Assembly (NCBI GenBank): GCA_002900995.3
Contig: CM035309.1
Location: 1,308,389 to 1,372,388, forward strand
DNA from: Ganoderma boninense
Taxonomy: Eukaryota; Basidiomycota; Agaricomycetes; Polyporales; Polyporaceae
Direction of reading: 5' to 3'
DNA: 64,000 nt
Shown: positions 27,496 through 40,204 of the stretch, in pieces
How the letters are laid out: every line of letters begins with the position of its first letter
How positions within the stretch are numbered: the first letter of the stretch is position 1
The notes under the pieces: model-generated
The model's database searches: none
Told to the model about the DNA's origin: nothing
The model's input: only the letters and a program-made list of their open reading frames with translations
Translations under genes and position numbers: made by a program

Positions 27496-27810
27496 GTTAT
27501 TGGCACTGTATCAACACGGGTTGTGAAGGCAGGGCGGGTGGAAGCAAGCAGTCGCTGGAGAAGACGCAGGCTTACGCCACCGCTACGCGCACCCCAAATG
27601 CTGAGCGCGCTGCGCTAGAGCGTGACGCGTGTGTATGCGCGTTTCCCACAGGCCGAGACGCCGCACAGGCGCCTCTGCACGGCACTCCTCGTCTGCTGTG
27701 GTTCGCCACGACCAGAATCTGGAGTGGGTCACTTGGACGCGACCATACCGTCTGCGCCTCCCCAAATCATCCCTTCATCCTTATCTTGACGCTGCACGGC
27801 TCGGCGGAGA
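27496..27810. promoter_or_regulatory. Bidirectional promoter NAS6 / TFB2
   Basis: Only 315 bp separate the divergent start codons of two housekeeping genes, so the promoters must overlap or be shared. No TATA box is apparent, as expected for housekeeping genes. If the TFB2 start is further upstream in an unseen exon, this region would be shorter. Confidence 0.5.
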
Positions 27811-29974
27811 ATGGTCGGCCCCACTATTCGCATCAAGCCTGCAGGAGACTCGTCCAAAGGCTCGGCGACCGATCCAGGCGACTCATCCCATCGTCTGATC
27901 GGATTCCTGCTGTCTCAGCCGCAGTCTACCATGAACAGGCTGTACCAGAAGCCTTCCTCCTGTCTGTCTATTTTTCGGTCAAGGACTCTTCATGTTCCTT
28001 GCGTGGCGTCCGTCTCTGACTATTCGCCTTACTCTAGATTGCTCCAGCCTCTCGAACGGCAAGTCGTCATGAACCTCCTATGGCTGGAAACCCCAATTCC
28101 AGGATCTACCATGGCAGCCTGGGTCACTCGAGAAGGGAAGAGGTAAGGCCCGAAGCCAACGGACCAATTCTATCCATGTTCAACCTCCGCAGGCCGTATC
28201 AGGATGCATTGTCCACCCTCCAAAGTCTCCATATCCTGCCACAGCCGCCAACGAGGCAGGGGCCCCCGCAACCTGTGAAACACAATCTTAATCCCACCTT
28301 CAAGGCGAGCCTGCGACAAGCCATCACGGGAGGGTGAGCCATACCGGTGGTTTTGTGATCTCCGTTAATCGATTCTCGTAACAGCGGAACAAGCGGCAGT
28401 TTCGGTATTATCGCTGAGAACGATGAGAAACACCCCCACCCGGATATAGAGGCACTCGATGCATATGCGCTCGAACGCTGGGAGGTTCTTCTTTCGTTCG
28501 CCATGCCGGTGACAGATGGCTGATATGTCGGTCTTAGACCATTCTATACTACATGGTCTCTTCGGGTACAGGGCAGTTCCCCGCTAAACCGTCACAAGGC
28601 GTGCTGTACTTGCTACAGCGCAGCGGTCTCATGTCCACCGTCCAGTGAGTCGCATTGCAGAACGGCTTGGCTCCGGAGCTCAACGTTCCCAGCGGCACTA
28701 CTTTGCAAATCACGTCCGCGGGGTTTCAATTCCTCCTCCACCCCCCACATGAGCAACTATGGGAACTATTGCTACAGTATCTTCAGATGGCAGAGGTATG
28801 TCCTTTTTCTTCCGAGCGCTTGTGACACGCTGGACGCATTATGTCCGTTAGGAAAGACAGATGGATCTCGTCGAGGTCCTCAGCTTTCTCTTGATGCTGT
28901 CGACGACGGAACTTGGGAAGGTCAGGTCGCGTAGTGCAATACATTCATTTTGGCAGTCACTCAAGCTTAATTGGATGCTCAGAGCTACTCGACCGAGAAT
29001 CTCAGCGCCACTCAGAAAGCCATGCTCGAAGATCTCCGTGACTACGGGCTGATCAAGCAGCGCACAGTCAGTACCGTTGACTTCTTCTCGGCCGGGCTGT
29101 GTTGACATCATGGGCACCCCGTCTATGGGCGCCCGTTCTCACCACAGGCGAATTCGAGGAAGTTCAGTCCGACCCGCCTGGCCACGACACTGACGTCGTC
29201 TTCACCGCCTCTTCCCACGTCCACCGGCAAGGGCGACGGAGCGCAATCTCAGGGGTTCATCGTGCTTGAGACCAACTACCGGCTATACGCGTACACGGGT
29301 GAGTTTGCTTCACTGCGGGCTCAACGGCGTTGGGATGTCATCGAATTACAGATAACCCACTACAAATTGCCGTCTTGAACCTATTCGTGACGCTCAAGTC
29401 TCGATTCCCTAACCTGGTGGTGGGCCAAATTACCCGGGAGAGCGTCAAGAAAGCCCTCGCGAACGGGATCACTGCCGAGCAGGTATGTGCCCCTGGATAT
29501 CACACTCTCGGTGCATGTTTGCCGACCGCCGTCAAGATCATCAGCTACCTCATCACGCACGCTCACCCTCAAATGCGCAAGAACGTAGGCCCGCTCATGT
29601 TGCGCCTACCGATGAGTCGGTGCTCAACGCGTCACTTTTGTTCCAGAAACCCCTTCTTCCAGTCACTGTGCAAGATCAAATCCGGCTCTGGGAGCTTGAG
29701 AAAAACCGTGTAAAGTCCCAGGAAGGTCGCTATCATGTCATTTTAGCTCAACGACGTCATGTTTATTGCACGAGGGCTGACCTTCTGACCGTCGGCAGGG
29801 TATTTGTATACCGCCTTTGCTTCGCACGCCGACTACGAATGGGTCCTCGACTACGCAAAGAAACTGGGCGTCGTGCTATGGGAGAACCCTGCGAAACGGT
29901 GCTTCTTTGGTAGCGTCGAAGGGCATACGAACATTCGAGGCTACATCGAGCGACGGTCCGCAGGGAATGCTTAG
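27811..29974 (+). CDS. TFB2: TFIIH core subunit TFB2 (p52)
   Basis: This subunit of TFIIH anchors and stimulates the XPB/Ssl2 translocase in transcription initiation and nucleotide excision repair. About 13 exons encode roughly 487 aa, normal for the family. Blocks seen in order are [128 protein letters not shown] and [16 protein letters not shown], with the C-terminal TFB5-binding part at the end. The intron in the STVHGTTLQ region (48 bp) removes an in-frame stop. ATG 27811 is the only in-frame start I see, but the first 25 residues look unlike the family, so a missed 5' exon is possible. Confidence 0.94.
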
Positions 29975-30275
29975 ACGTGACGTCTGCTGCCCGGCCTCTT
30001 CATTGCACGTTTTGCATTGACGCATCACAGGCGCCACATGTTTTCTCAGGGAAGATCACATTGTGGCGAAGGCCTCCGCTCGGTCTAGACATCGGCGCCC
30101 CAAGGCTCTCCAGCCCTAGGAATTGTCTAGATAATAAGTAACCGTAACGAATACAAGGTGGATAGTGTTACGAGCGCAATTACAGCAAAATACTCTCAAA
30201 GCCCGCGCGAGAAACCTAGAAATCCAGTTCCGGTGCGTGTCCGAGTCTCCAACCCGCTGACGTTCGCCGGTACGA
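29975..30275. other. Intergenic, converging 3' ends
   Basis: About 300 bp between TFB2 and the WOPR gene, both ending here. No gene is seen; it should hold two terminators. Confidence 0.5.
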
Positions 30276-31945
30276 CTAGCGGTCGGCGTGTGCCGCTTCT
30301 CCGCCGCCGTATCGGTGGAATCCTCCCGCGTTCGCGGCAGCTGCGCCTCGTTCCAGAGCATATGGTAGAGGGTGGTGATGCACCTGTGACGAAGGCGGAA
30401 GGACGTTTGCCTGTTCGTATGGCCACTGCATGGAGGGGAACGAGCGAACGCGGAAATGGTCGCGCGCCCTGCCCGCCGGCAAGTTCGCCGCGGCGGAGAA
30501 AGTGACGGCGGGTGCCGATGCGAGCGATTGGCCGGGAATGGGTGACCCTGTGGGAGACCATGACAACACCGCGGTGCCACCACTCCCATCGGAACCCCCG
30601 TCTGCCACTCCCCGATGGGGCTCGTGTTGCAGCGCCGTGTGCGAAGCCCAGCTGTCGCGGCGCTGATCGTAGGCGGAGGTGAGGTGCGTGTGCGTATGGC
30701 TGGAATATGTGGGGCTAGAATACATCGCCGCCGCAGTCGACGGCGGCGCAGTCAGCGAGTCGTATGCTCCGTGGACGGAGGACTGCCAGGAAGACGGAGA
30801 GGTGCCAGTGTTTCTCCTTGCGTACGGGTGTGCGCGCGGACTGGTGGGAATCCCCGTTAGCGATGAATGACCCTGAGCCGAAGTGTTCGTCATCGCCGTG
30901 TCGAGCGAAGATAGCCGAGTTTGTCCGTGGTAGTAGTATCCCGAGGCGTCGCCGGCGTGGCGGGCGAAGGCACTATGCGGGATGCCCGAGGAGTTCTCGC
31001 CTACGGGCGAAGAGGGGATACTCCCGGACATTCCAGGGGACGGTGGAGAAAGACCTGATGCGTGAACACCATGATTATCAATCGCATCTCTGTCATTGCT
31101 GAGCGTCACAATGTTAAACCGTCAGAGAGGCCGTCTAGGTTGGGATCTGCGCCAACCGCTCACCTATGGGAACCCGCTGTCTCGTGTGCTTCCTCGAGGT
31201 TTGGAGGGTACCGAAAGTTAGTCGACCGCGTGAGCTCCGGAGGGATTTCGATCGCCATGAGATCTGGGTGACTTGTTGGTCGTCGCAAAAGCCCGGCCGC
31301 CAAGTCCTCCTGGGTGTAATATGAAATGAGGTGGTAGTCGGACCCGTCGATCTTGACAGTGATAGTCTGCTGACCATTAGCATCAGGCGGCGACTTTGAA
31401 AACAGACATTCGCATTACCTTCTTTACAAGCCCGCGGGGCTTGTAGCTCAGCTGCGGTTCCGGAAGGTGCCCCCGGTGTGGGTAGATTGGGATGTCCGCG
31501 AGCTGCTGGGCGGTACGAGCACTCCGATCCGCGACCTCCCGATAGAGCTGCAGAATCGTCAGAAGTATCCCAGGGTCGAGGGAGAAGAACTCTGCCTACG
31601 AGAAAGTTTCCAGAAATACGGGATTGCGACCAGGCCAGGCCTTCCGTCCATCGCTTGATGCCGCTTTCTTCGACGCTGAAGATGAAGACAGCACCGCTCT
31701 TCACCATGGTCCGCCGTTCGAAGTCGTTGAGGCGACGGGTGACCCTGGGGATGAGACCTCTGCGAGCAGCCTAGTAGAGGGGAGCAAGGCCCAAAGGGAC
31801 AGACATGGACGGGGGCATTACGGTCAGTGTCGCCGATACTTTGACGGACAAAGCCATGGAAGGAACGAACCTCGATGAGGCGTAGCGCATCCATGGTGGT
31901 GTCGACAAAGCCTTCAAATAATGGGACGTCGGTAGACATGGCCAT
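30276..31945 (-). CDS. WOPR-domain transcription factor (Gti1/Pac2/Wor1 family), 466 aa
   Basis: This is a DNA-binding regulator of the fungal-specific WOPR family, whose members control morphology, sporulation and secondary metabolism in other fungi. Five exons fit by phase: 31945-31871, 31770-31600, 31547-31419, 31366-31164 and 31098-30276. The first WOPR half reads GFVDTTMDALRLIEAARRG, then GAVFIFSVEESGIKRWTEG and WSQSRISGNFLLYREV. The second half begins GLVKKTITVKIDG and continues SDYHLISYYTQEDL. The C-terminal 270 residues are Ser/Pro/Tyr/His-rich and disordered, typical of an activation region. Exon 1 uses a GTTCGT donor, weaker than its neighbours. The gene lies between two terpene synthases, 4.6 kb and 6.7 kb away, and has a very long gene-free upstream region. 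Confidence 0.93.
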
Positions 31946-34900
31946 TGCAGTGGTGATGCCAGGGCAGCCGTGAAGGGAGTGTTGGTGGGGAATGAGGGGA
32001 GTTGGAGGGCCAGCCTCCGCAAGGGCGAACCCTAGTTATAGGAAGGGCCGGTCCCAGTCACGAAGTGTTCTTCTTCGGAAGTGACAACGAGAAGTGAGTG
32101 TAACGATTCTCCACGCACCGAACCATGTTTACACAATCCGGCTGAGTGTGGCATTGTGCAGGACCGGGTGTCTGGGTTGAGGAATATGGCGGATCGAAGG
32201 CGCCTGCCGTCCCACCATTTTGCCCCCACGCCTCGCCTGAACGTGGAACGCCGATCCCATCTCCAGCCCCGTGCAAACCGCTACATCATTCTCGCTCCGC
32301 GGCGCTACCCAGCACCATCGAATCCTTCCTGAAGCCCCAGCCATACCGTGGTGCCTGCAATACTTGGCCTCCAATGCAGATTGTGCCCGTCAATGGCGTG
32401 GGCTGCTGCCAACGTCCAATTGGCTCAGAATGAACTGGCTGGTTGTCACATGCACCTTTTATGATGCGATGCGCAGGACGTCGAGCGCGTGGGGATCCAC
32501 CAATACGGCAGAGTGAAGATTGTTCTCTGGAACCTATGACCGCCCGGCCTCTCGGACGGCCCACCTGGATGATGGCAAGCGACAGGAGCTCGGGCTAGAC
32601 CACGTTCTCACTGGACAGCACCACCGACTCATGCGTTGCCATAAGACGCGCGGTGTCTTCTTTCGCATGACAATTGCCGAAGAGAAGCGAGTTTTCGTCC
32701 CGCAATTTGGACTTTCCCGCTACCAGGGTCTCCCAATACAGTAATATTTAAGTACCACCGGCGGGCGACGACGGGGAGCGGGGCGCTGGCACTGGTACAA
32801 GATCAAAGGGCCCCCGAATGTCCGACCTTGTGTCGAGAATGCGGGCAGGCGGCAACTATAGAACCGTCGTTACCACTTGCATGCAGTCCTCGCCCCGCAC
32901 TGGCAGTTTTCGATCGGGACCTCTCATCGATCCATAGATTGTGATAACACTCAAACCTTAACACGCCCTTCGCCATCCAGATGTCCCATGCCCGTTCGCC
33001 GCCTGCCAGTCCCCAGGGCACCGCGTACCGCCGCCTGGTTTGCGTCGTTGCCCGAAGCGGCCCCCTCACCGACTCGTCGACGTAATCGGTCATTTCCCTC
33101 TGGACTCATTTCCGTACGGCCAGAGTTCAAAGTCCGCGAATGCCCTTGAACCCAGGAGGTTGTTTGCGGGCCTTCGCGTCCTTCGCAGCTTGAACACCGG
33201 ACACCGTACCTCTTCTGGGTCTTCTCATCGCCGTCGGCTTGCACGTAGGCTCCATTCGAGCGCGCCGGTTCGTAGGCTACTCCACTACCGACTTGGTGGT
33301 GAATTGCCCCCGTCGAGGACGACGGCTTCCTTCCCAAGATAGCTGTCCGACGATCAGCACTGTTCGAGTCGCTCGAGGCAGACAGGTACTCACGAAAGGT
33401 TCACGTCCAGCCTTTGCTGCAACCTACTCCACTTTCCTAGTCGTGCCGCCGACCCAGAGATAGCGCTCTTGCAACTCATGCAGGCACCATCACTCCCGCA
33501 TCTAATTGGAAGCGACAATGAACGGTTCGCAGCAGCCCGGACGTAACATGCGATGCATCGGTGGCATTGCGTGAAACGTATGCCCATACCTGCCAGAAGG
33601 CCAGTTCACTGGTGAGCCAGGTACGCACTGTGTCTTCTAGGCCTGGGGATGTCGGGGGGAGCTTCACCAAACGCGACAGGGAAGGCCCTGCATAGGAAAC
33701 AAAGCCAGCATCTATCCCCGCACCTGTCCGGGAACATCGCGTCCGAATTGACGGACGCTGTCCGACATCGGTACATTCGATGCGTTAATGCCGGGTTATT
33801 CTTGTGGCACGTAGGCTTGGTAGCCGGATCGGTGAGACAGGCTAGGTCTCATAAGAAGGCGCAAGCATGCGCCACCGCCAAGGGTCATCTCTGTGCAGGA
33901 AGGATAGATTTGACCTGGGAGAGCTCCGGGTGTGGGTCTGCCGTGATAGGAGCGCCTGGGCCGTGTCTGAAGCCCGCCCTGCTACAAATTCGCCGGAGCA
34001 TCCGACTTCTTTGTGAACCTATCGGTTCGCGGAATCAATTTGAGCTCCCCTATAGCTTTCATCTTCCCGCGCTGCACGCTGACACACTCACTTTGCCTCA
34101 TCTCTCGATCGCCTTCGGGTCCTTCTTCGCAATTGAGCCCCGCGCAACGCCGGGAACCCGAGAAAGGGTAGAGGAAAGGATTCGTATTCAAGAATTCCCT
34201 CGCTGTACGTACGCCGTCCTCCGACCCTGCAAAAACACCCAGTCCGAAGGGACTGCTGAGAGCGACCGCAGGCAAGACATTTGAGCCCGCCGAACCACAA
34301 CCCACAAGAGCGAACCTTGTATTAAGGTTTGATCCGTAAATCCTCTGTGGCACTTGGATCTGTCAGCCGCCACTCATCGACGCATCGTCTCTCCTCAATC
34401 TCGCCCGCTGGGGGCATGGCGAAGTAGGTGCGTGCATACTAACTTATCAAGGATGCGGCACCAGAGCCCGAAAACGGCGATATCACCGTCGCGCATTCCC
34501 ACCAGCCCCTGCAACGCAGATTGGCGTGGACAAGCAACGCTCTGCGAGGCTTCTGACGAGCACGCGTGTCGCTCAGGCAGATGCACTGCAGATGGCCCAA
34601 CTCCGTCGGTCATTCGAGCCGAGGGTGCTCATGATACTGAACACGGCGACATGACCAACTTATCAGGCAGCACGACAGAGACTTGTGTGCAGCAGTCGGC
34701 ATTAATCTCATTCCTGTCATGTGTAGAACAACGCTTCGCGGGAACACCGGCACGAATACACAGTGCGAACCCATGATTCCCGGCCTAGGGTGTGAACCGG
34801 CGGGCTATGAGTAGGAACCGAAATTCCCAATCGAAGTGCGAAACGTGTCCCCAAAGGCACGAGCGTAGCTCGAAGCCCAGTAGCCCGGAGGGAGGGAGCA

Positions 34901-37900
34901 CGGCTGCGTGCTTCGAGAGTCATGCCGTTGCACCTCGTCCTTCTCCCTAGCTCCGTCTCTCCACCGAACAGCTCGCCCCTCCACCCATGGCTATGTACGG
35001 CGAACGGGCTCCCGTGGCGAGGAGGGAGGACACGCAGCGGAATCCCAAGCCGAAAGCAGCAATGCCACAACGGCATAGGAAGGATGCGTTGAGTAATGCG
35101 TTGCAAAGGCTTTAGGTAATGGTTGGGCTGACGGCGACGTGCCAGCGTCAGGCCTGCACTTCGCGTCCGCCGCCGCCATGCAGTCAGCTCATGTCGCCCT
35201 CGGCGTGTCAACAAACTGAGGCGGTCCCCCGCATCCCCCCGGACAAGCGAACGTTCCGCGCTCGGGGAATGTAACGATCGAGACGCGTTCCTCGCCCTGG
35301 TCGTCGCGCGCGCCATGCGTACGCGCGTGCGCGACACGCCCGAGCAGCCTGAGCAGATCGGCCCTGTGAGATAGGCTCGACGGACGAGTCGCGTGCGGCG
35401 TAGCCCATCGATCACAGATTTCCGTGTGGATGCGTCCATGCTCCGTGGCTAGTGGCTAGGTCGCGGGAGAAGCAGCGGCGGTGACGTAGGCTGCACGTAG
35501 CGCGCTGCGACCGCTGCCGGGAGAGAGCTGGCCATGTCGAGTGGCCGCCATACCGCCTGGGGGTCGGGGCGCGACGCAGTAAAGGAAGCGCGACAACGTC
35601 TGTTGCTACCACCCCGATCGATTGGACCGATATGGCGGTCGCGGCACCGTTCCGTAATTGTGGCCGACGGGCGACCGTCACACCGAGGAAGCGTACGAAA
35701 TTTCGTCTTCCTACGAGCGAGCAGGTGGGGAAGCTGAGACAAAGAAACGGCGGAACTCACCGAGGCGGCGTTGGACTGTGGTCGATCTTCAGCGGCAGGC
35801 ATGCCGATAGCCCACAAAGAGGACCGCAGGGGATAATCGATCTGTCGGTGGGGCATCAAGGCCCCGTGTTCACGGCGGACATACAGTCTGAGGGCACCAG
35901 AGGCTCCATACAGCCGCAAGAACAGAAGTGACGCTTTCTTGAACCGCTGCTTGCCTATTGAGTGGGTCAGTTGAGACGTCGAAGAACGGGGTTTCAAACT
36001 CAGGCGGCTCGGACGCGTTCCAGGGCGGGTTCGGCGCGCCGTGCATTGTCAATGTTTGGGAACACCGAAAAGATTGCACGAAGCAGCGACTCATGCTGCG
36101 CCGTCTTTGGGGGCCGCACATATGGTGCACAGGGGAAATGAAACTCACCTTAGACAGCCGCCCTCGAAGGGGGGCCACCCCTGTCCGACGCGTCTGTGTG
36201 CGAAGGTGCGATCGACCGGCATCTTATTGTGGATTAACAGCGTGGAAGATACCGGGTACGCTCCAGCGCCGTACAAGACCATATTGAAGCGAAGATCTAC
36301 GAAGGACGCTCGGGTGGTCGAGGCACAGCGAGAAGGCGGCGGCGAGCTGGCTGCGCGGTGTGAAGCCACCCTCAGCGCGGAAACCTGGGCGAGAACGGGA
36401 ACGAAGGGGACGAATCTGGCGGACGGCGTCAGCGATCGCGGCAGCCCAGCTGAGGGTGCCCTGTAGTGGGACAACAGCCTGAGGAAGATGACTAAGGCTA
36501 GTTCACCGAGCTCGCATAGACACACTCACCACCCTCTTCCCCCACTTGCACCTTGCACTTGGGACCCTTCTGGAAGAGCAAACAGCTGCACACGACGCGA
36601 AGCGGGCCCCGTGAAACTCTGGGTTTGGTGCGGCAGCCACAGCGCCAGAGAGAGGGTGCGCCATTTCCATGTTCCGGGTCTTCGCACCGGGCCCAGTTGA
36701 GTTGGGTGGGACGAGGACGACCCGTCGCTGCACAGCCGAGGTGCCGGCATTGCGTGCGTACGAAGAGGTCAAGAGGGCAGGGATTGGGGGGCGCTTGGGC
36801 GGGGTCCCGTGTGCAGATAACGCAAGTGGACGTCGTTGCGCTGCGCGAGCAGTGGTATCCGTGCGGGAGACGTGGAAGTCGGCACTGACCCGTCGTTGCG
36901 TCTTGGCTGGGTGACAGATCACGTACGCGCCAACGCTCCGGTCGTCGGGGCGAGCTGGATGTTCCGAGTTGCCAGTTTCGAAAGAAAGTGGCTAGCTGGC
37001 CTCGCTGGCCCTTGTTGGAGTGGCTGGACGTGCGTCAGTGCCCCTGCGCGAGCTCTAACTGGCACGATAAAAGCGCTGTCTAAATCTATTTACAAGTCAG
37101 ACAGGATAATGCATGGCCAGCAAGAGGACGAGCTCGCCCACCAACGACATATCCGGCCACGGCGATGCAGCGCTGGGGACTTCGTTGGGTTCGATGGCCG
37201 AAACGGAAACTTCGTCGTAGCGAGCATCGGGCGAAAGGTTCGCGGCTGGCGGTCGCCCTCGCTGAGCCCAAATCGTGGCTGAGACTGGACGTGCCAGCGA
37301 TGGCACTAGGCAGATTGACAGCACAAGTTTAACCTTGCGTCGATGAATGCATACGCGAGGCGTGGGCTGCTTGCATGCCAGTGAACGCGGTCCTGGGGTC
37401 CAACCAAAGTCGCAGTCCAAGCGGAATTGACTCGACGCAACTGCCCCAACTTTTCCTCCTGACCTTGGCGCGGCCCGGGCGCTTCCGGTCTTCCTTGCAG
37501 GTCGGTCCGCGCGAGGTGGCGGCCTGGGACTGGCTGGGGCCAAGCTGGGACAGAAGATATTCTGTGGGTGGGGCACGAGCGGGAGGTGGCCCCCAGGCCT
37601 TCGTGCGCTCCCACACCCGCCCAAGCAGTCAGCCCAATCTCCCATTCCACCCCGGTGCGTTCACTTGCCCGAACAAGGCGAGATTGGCAACCAGGCGGTC
37701 GAGGTGGGGCCGAGCCGCCTCAAGAACGCGGGCGTGCTGCGAGGCGAGCTGCCTCGGCTGCCCGTCCGGTCAGCGAGTCAGGGAACGCCCTTCATTTCAG
37801 AGCAAATGCCACCCCGCTCCCATAATCAACACTCGATGACCGGGCTTTCGCCGATTCGCGAAGGCCGCGAAGTGCTTCGTGGACGCAATCCTTAGGTCAT

Positions 37901-38620
37901 CGGGGGACTTTAAGGGCGGCAAGCGGTCGAAGGCAAGACAGTTCACCCTGGATGCATTTCATAGCGGAGGAGAAAGGACATGCCAATCGCGCATGCAGCG
38001 CTGGATTGCGTGGTGCATGATAGTCTAGATACAGAGCATGGGGGAGACGGGACATGGTGGTGCTACACTCGTGAGACGTTACTAAACGAAGGCGTAAGTA
38101 CTCTCAAAGGGAGATGTAGAAGTAAGGATGTGGGGGGTCCAGCTCGAACGAGCGGCGAAAGCGAATGGAATAAGTGACAGGAAGACGCGAATAAAACGAA
38201 CGAATAGGTAAGTCTGAACGAAGTTATCGAGGCTATAAGTTTCTATTACTGCATACCGCATTGGTCTACTACCCTAGCGTCGGCCCCGGGCACGCTGCAC
38301 GTCACGCCCCGGGAACCTATGGCGGCAAGGGCCACAGTCAAGACAAGAAAAGAAGAGGGAGGAGTGTACTTCGGGTTGATGATGGTGTGGTCGTGCGGGT
38401 TTTCGCTGCGCGCGCGGCGCCTGTACATCCCCTTGGTCCGCGCATATCGCGTCGCGCGACGGCAAGCCCAAGCCCCACGAGGCCCGCCTAAACACCGAGC
38501 ATCCATGTCATCAGTCTGCACCGCCGCGCAATTTTCTAAATGGGCGGAACTCGGGTGCTCACCGGTGCTCACCTTCCGAGCCGCAGCGACGGGTGCGATC
38601 GCAGCGGCCGCGCCTCTCCC
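31946..38620. other. 6.7-kb stretch without a recognisable gene, upstream of the WOPR gene
   Basis: It reaches from the WOPR start to the stop of terpene synthase 2. Many overlapping open frames exist on both strands, for example plus 33649-34284 and minus 35439-34717, but they are Arg/Ser/Pro-rich, overlap each other and carry no domain. Minus frames around 36530-36010 end at good splice donors and could be unrecognised exons. The stretch may act as a long regulatory region for the WOPR gene or hold lineage-specific genes or noncoding RNA. Confidence 0.4.
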
Positions 38621-39927
38621 TTAGGCACGGGCGCGCTGGGGAAGGAGCGCGATCTGGCGCGTCTTCTTGACGGTATGGCCCTCCTTGCCGAAGTAGCGCT
38701 CGGTCTCGAATGACCACTCAGCGTTGGCGATGATCCAGTCGTCGAGGCCCTGGATGTAGAGCGCGACAGCGCGGTCGACCTCGGCGCCCCATGAGGGGAC
38801 CGCCTTACGGCACTCGAAGTACCAGTTGAGGGTCTTCTCCCAGAGCGCGCCCGCCTGCTCGATCGCCTCTTGGCGGTCGACGCCATTTTGGTTCATCAGG
38901 ACGCAGACGAGGTTGTGCGTCTATCAGGGCCGCCCATCGTCAGTTCATGCAGCGAGTCAAGGATCGTGGATGATAGGTAACTCACGTCTCCACGCGCCTG
39001 CTCCGCATTGTACGAAAGGACATCCTGTGGCGATCGGAGATCCCGTAAGCCAATGCACAGCAGAGGGCGGTGAAGCAACACAGGAACAGAACACTCACGT
39101 TCGCCCACGAGACGAGATCGTTCGTAGAGTCGGACATTGCCTTGATGATCGGGTGCTCGATGACCTCTTCAGGGAGGTCGATGTTCGCCGCGTACTCGAT
39201 GAATGCGAATCCAGTCTTGCATCCGGACGTATCCCGACGGAGCAGGATGTACTCCTCCAAGTCGGGGATGTTGCGTGAGCCGCGGTCCGAGGCCTGCTGC
39301 ATGATCGCCTGGAAGTACGTGTCGAGGGTTGACATGAGGCGTTGCTGGCACCCGGGCCCTGCGGTTGCGCGCATGCGCTCCCAGAACCTGCCGGAAAACA
39401 AAAAGCGAGGACACGTGAGCACCACGATGCAACTCTTAGGCGGACGACAAGACAAGCCCTGGGAAACATGGGCGCGGAAAAGGATCAAAGACAAAGAAAA
39501 GCAGGAAAACTTACGACTTGGTCAGCCGGTATGCGGCGGTGTCAGACGAATAGGTTTCCGGGAAGTAGAGCGTGTTCATGACACACTCAGCGAGGCCGCG
39601 CGTACCAGTCGTGTCGAACTCGTCCGTCCAGTCGTCGAGCGTGAAGAGGAAGTTCATGAAGTCCGTGCAGACACGGAGCTCGTCGAACGTGCAGTCGATG
39701 TAGCACCAGCCGCTGAGGAGGCCAGCGTTGAGCGTGAGGAACTTGGCGCGTTGCTGCTCGGAAAAGTTGGCCATGCTGAGAAGCCACTCCTCTGATTCCC
39801 GGGAGACTTCACGCTCCTGGGCGTGACACCGAAGGGGGTACGGGATGGGAGAGATGAAGTCGGGGAACTTGAGGATGATCTCCTTGGTGGAGTCCTGGGC
39901 GTTGGTGGAGGCGGGAGTTACAGCCAT
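38621..39927 (-). CDS. Sesquiterpene synthase 2 (fungal class I terpene cyclase)
   Basis: The predicted reaction is cyclisation of farnesyl diphosphate. Four exons, 39927-39515, 39387-39099, 39024-38986 and 38920-38621, encode 346 aa, the normal size for basidiomycete sesquiterpene synthases. Motifs are FTLDDWTDEF (D98-D102), NDVLSYNAE (N234, S238, E242) and ERYFG (R322-Y323). Conserved stretches shared with the enzyme at 24.3 kb include TSGCK and EQARGD. Exon 2 has the same length and phase as in synthase 1, but here an additional intron follows EQARGD and makes a 39-nt exon. It ends soon after KKTRQIALLP, without the tail seen in synthase 1. A TATA box lies at 40050. The motif FTLDDW(S/T)DEF is shared by both enzymes, suggesting they belong to one clade; the product is unknown. 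Confidence 0.96.
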
Positions 39928-40043
39928 GGTTGTACAGTATAGTAGTGGGGGTAGAGTGGGTGGGAGGGGGTGTACAAGAAGACAAGAGAAGCGCAAGAAG
40001 GACGGACGTGTAGCACCGTCTCGAGAAGTCCGTCGGCCGCTCC

Positions 40044-40050
40044 TTATATA
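40044..40050 (-). promoter_or_regulatory. TATA box of terpene synthase 2
   Basis: On the minus strand the sequence is TATATAAGGA, about 117 bp upstream of ATG 39927. Spacing resembles that of the TATA box before synthase 1. Confidence 0.55.
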
Positions 40051-40204
40051 CAATTGGCGGACTGATGCGGAGCGACCGGAAGGAAGGGAAACTCGCCATA
40101 TTGTTTCGTGAATGAGCGATGACGAATCTGTCAAGCGAGAAGGGATGATGATCCATATTTGTCAATACGCACAGGGGACATTGCCGGGTATCAATGTCGA
40201 CGTG

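Noticed and set aside
33649..34284. 211-aa ATG open frame on the plus strand
   Set aside because: No recognisable domain and no splice or promoter support; not called as a gene.
34717..35439. 240-aa ATG open frame on the minus strand
   Set aside because: Arg-rich, no domain, overlapped by other open frames in GC-rich sequence; typical of a chance frame.
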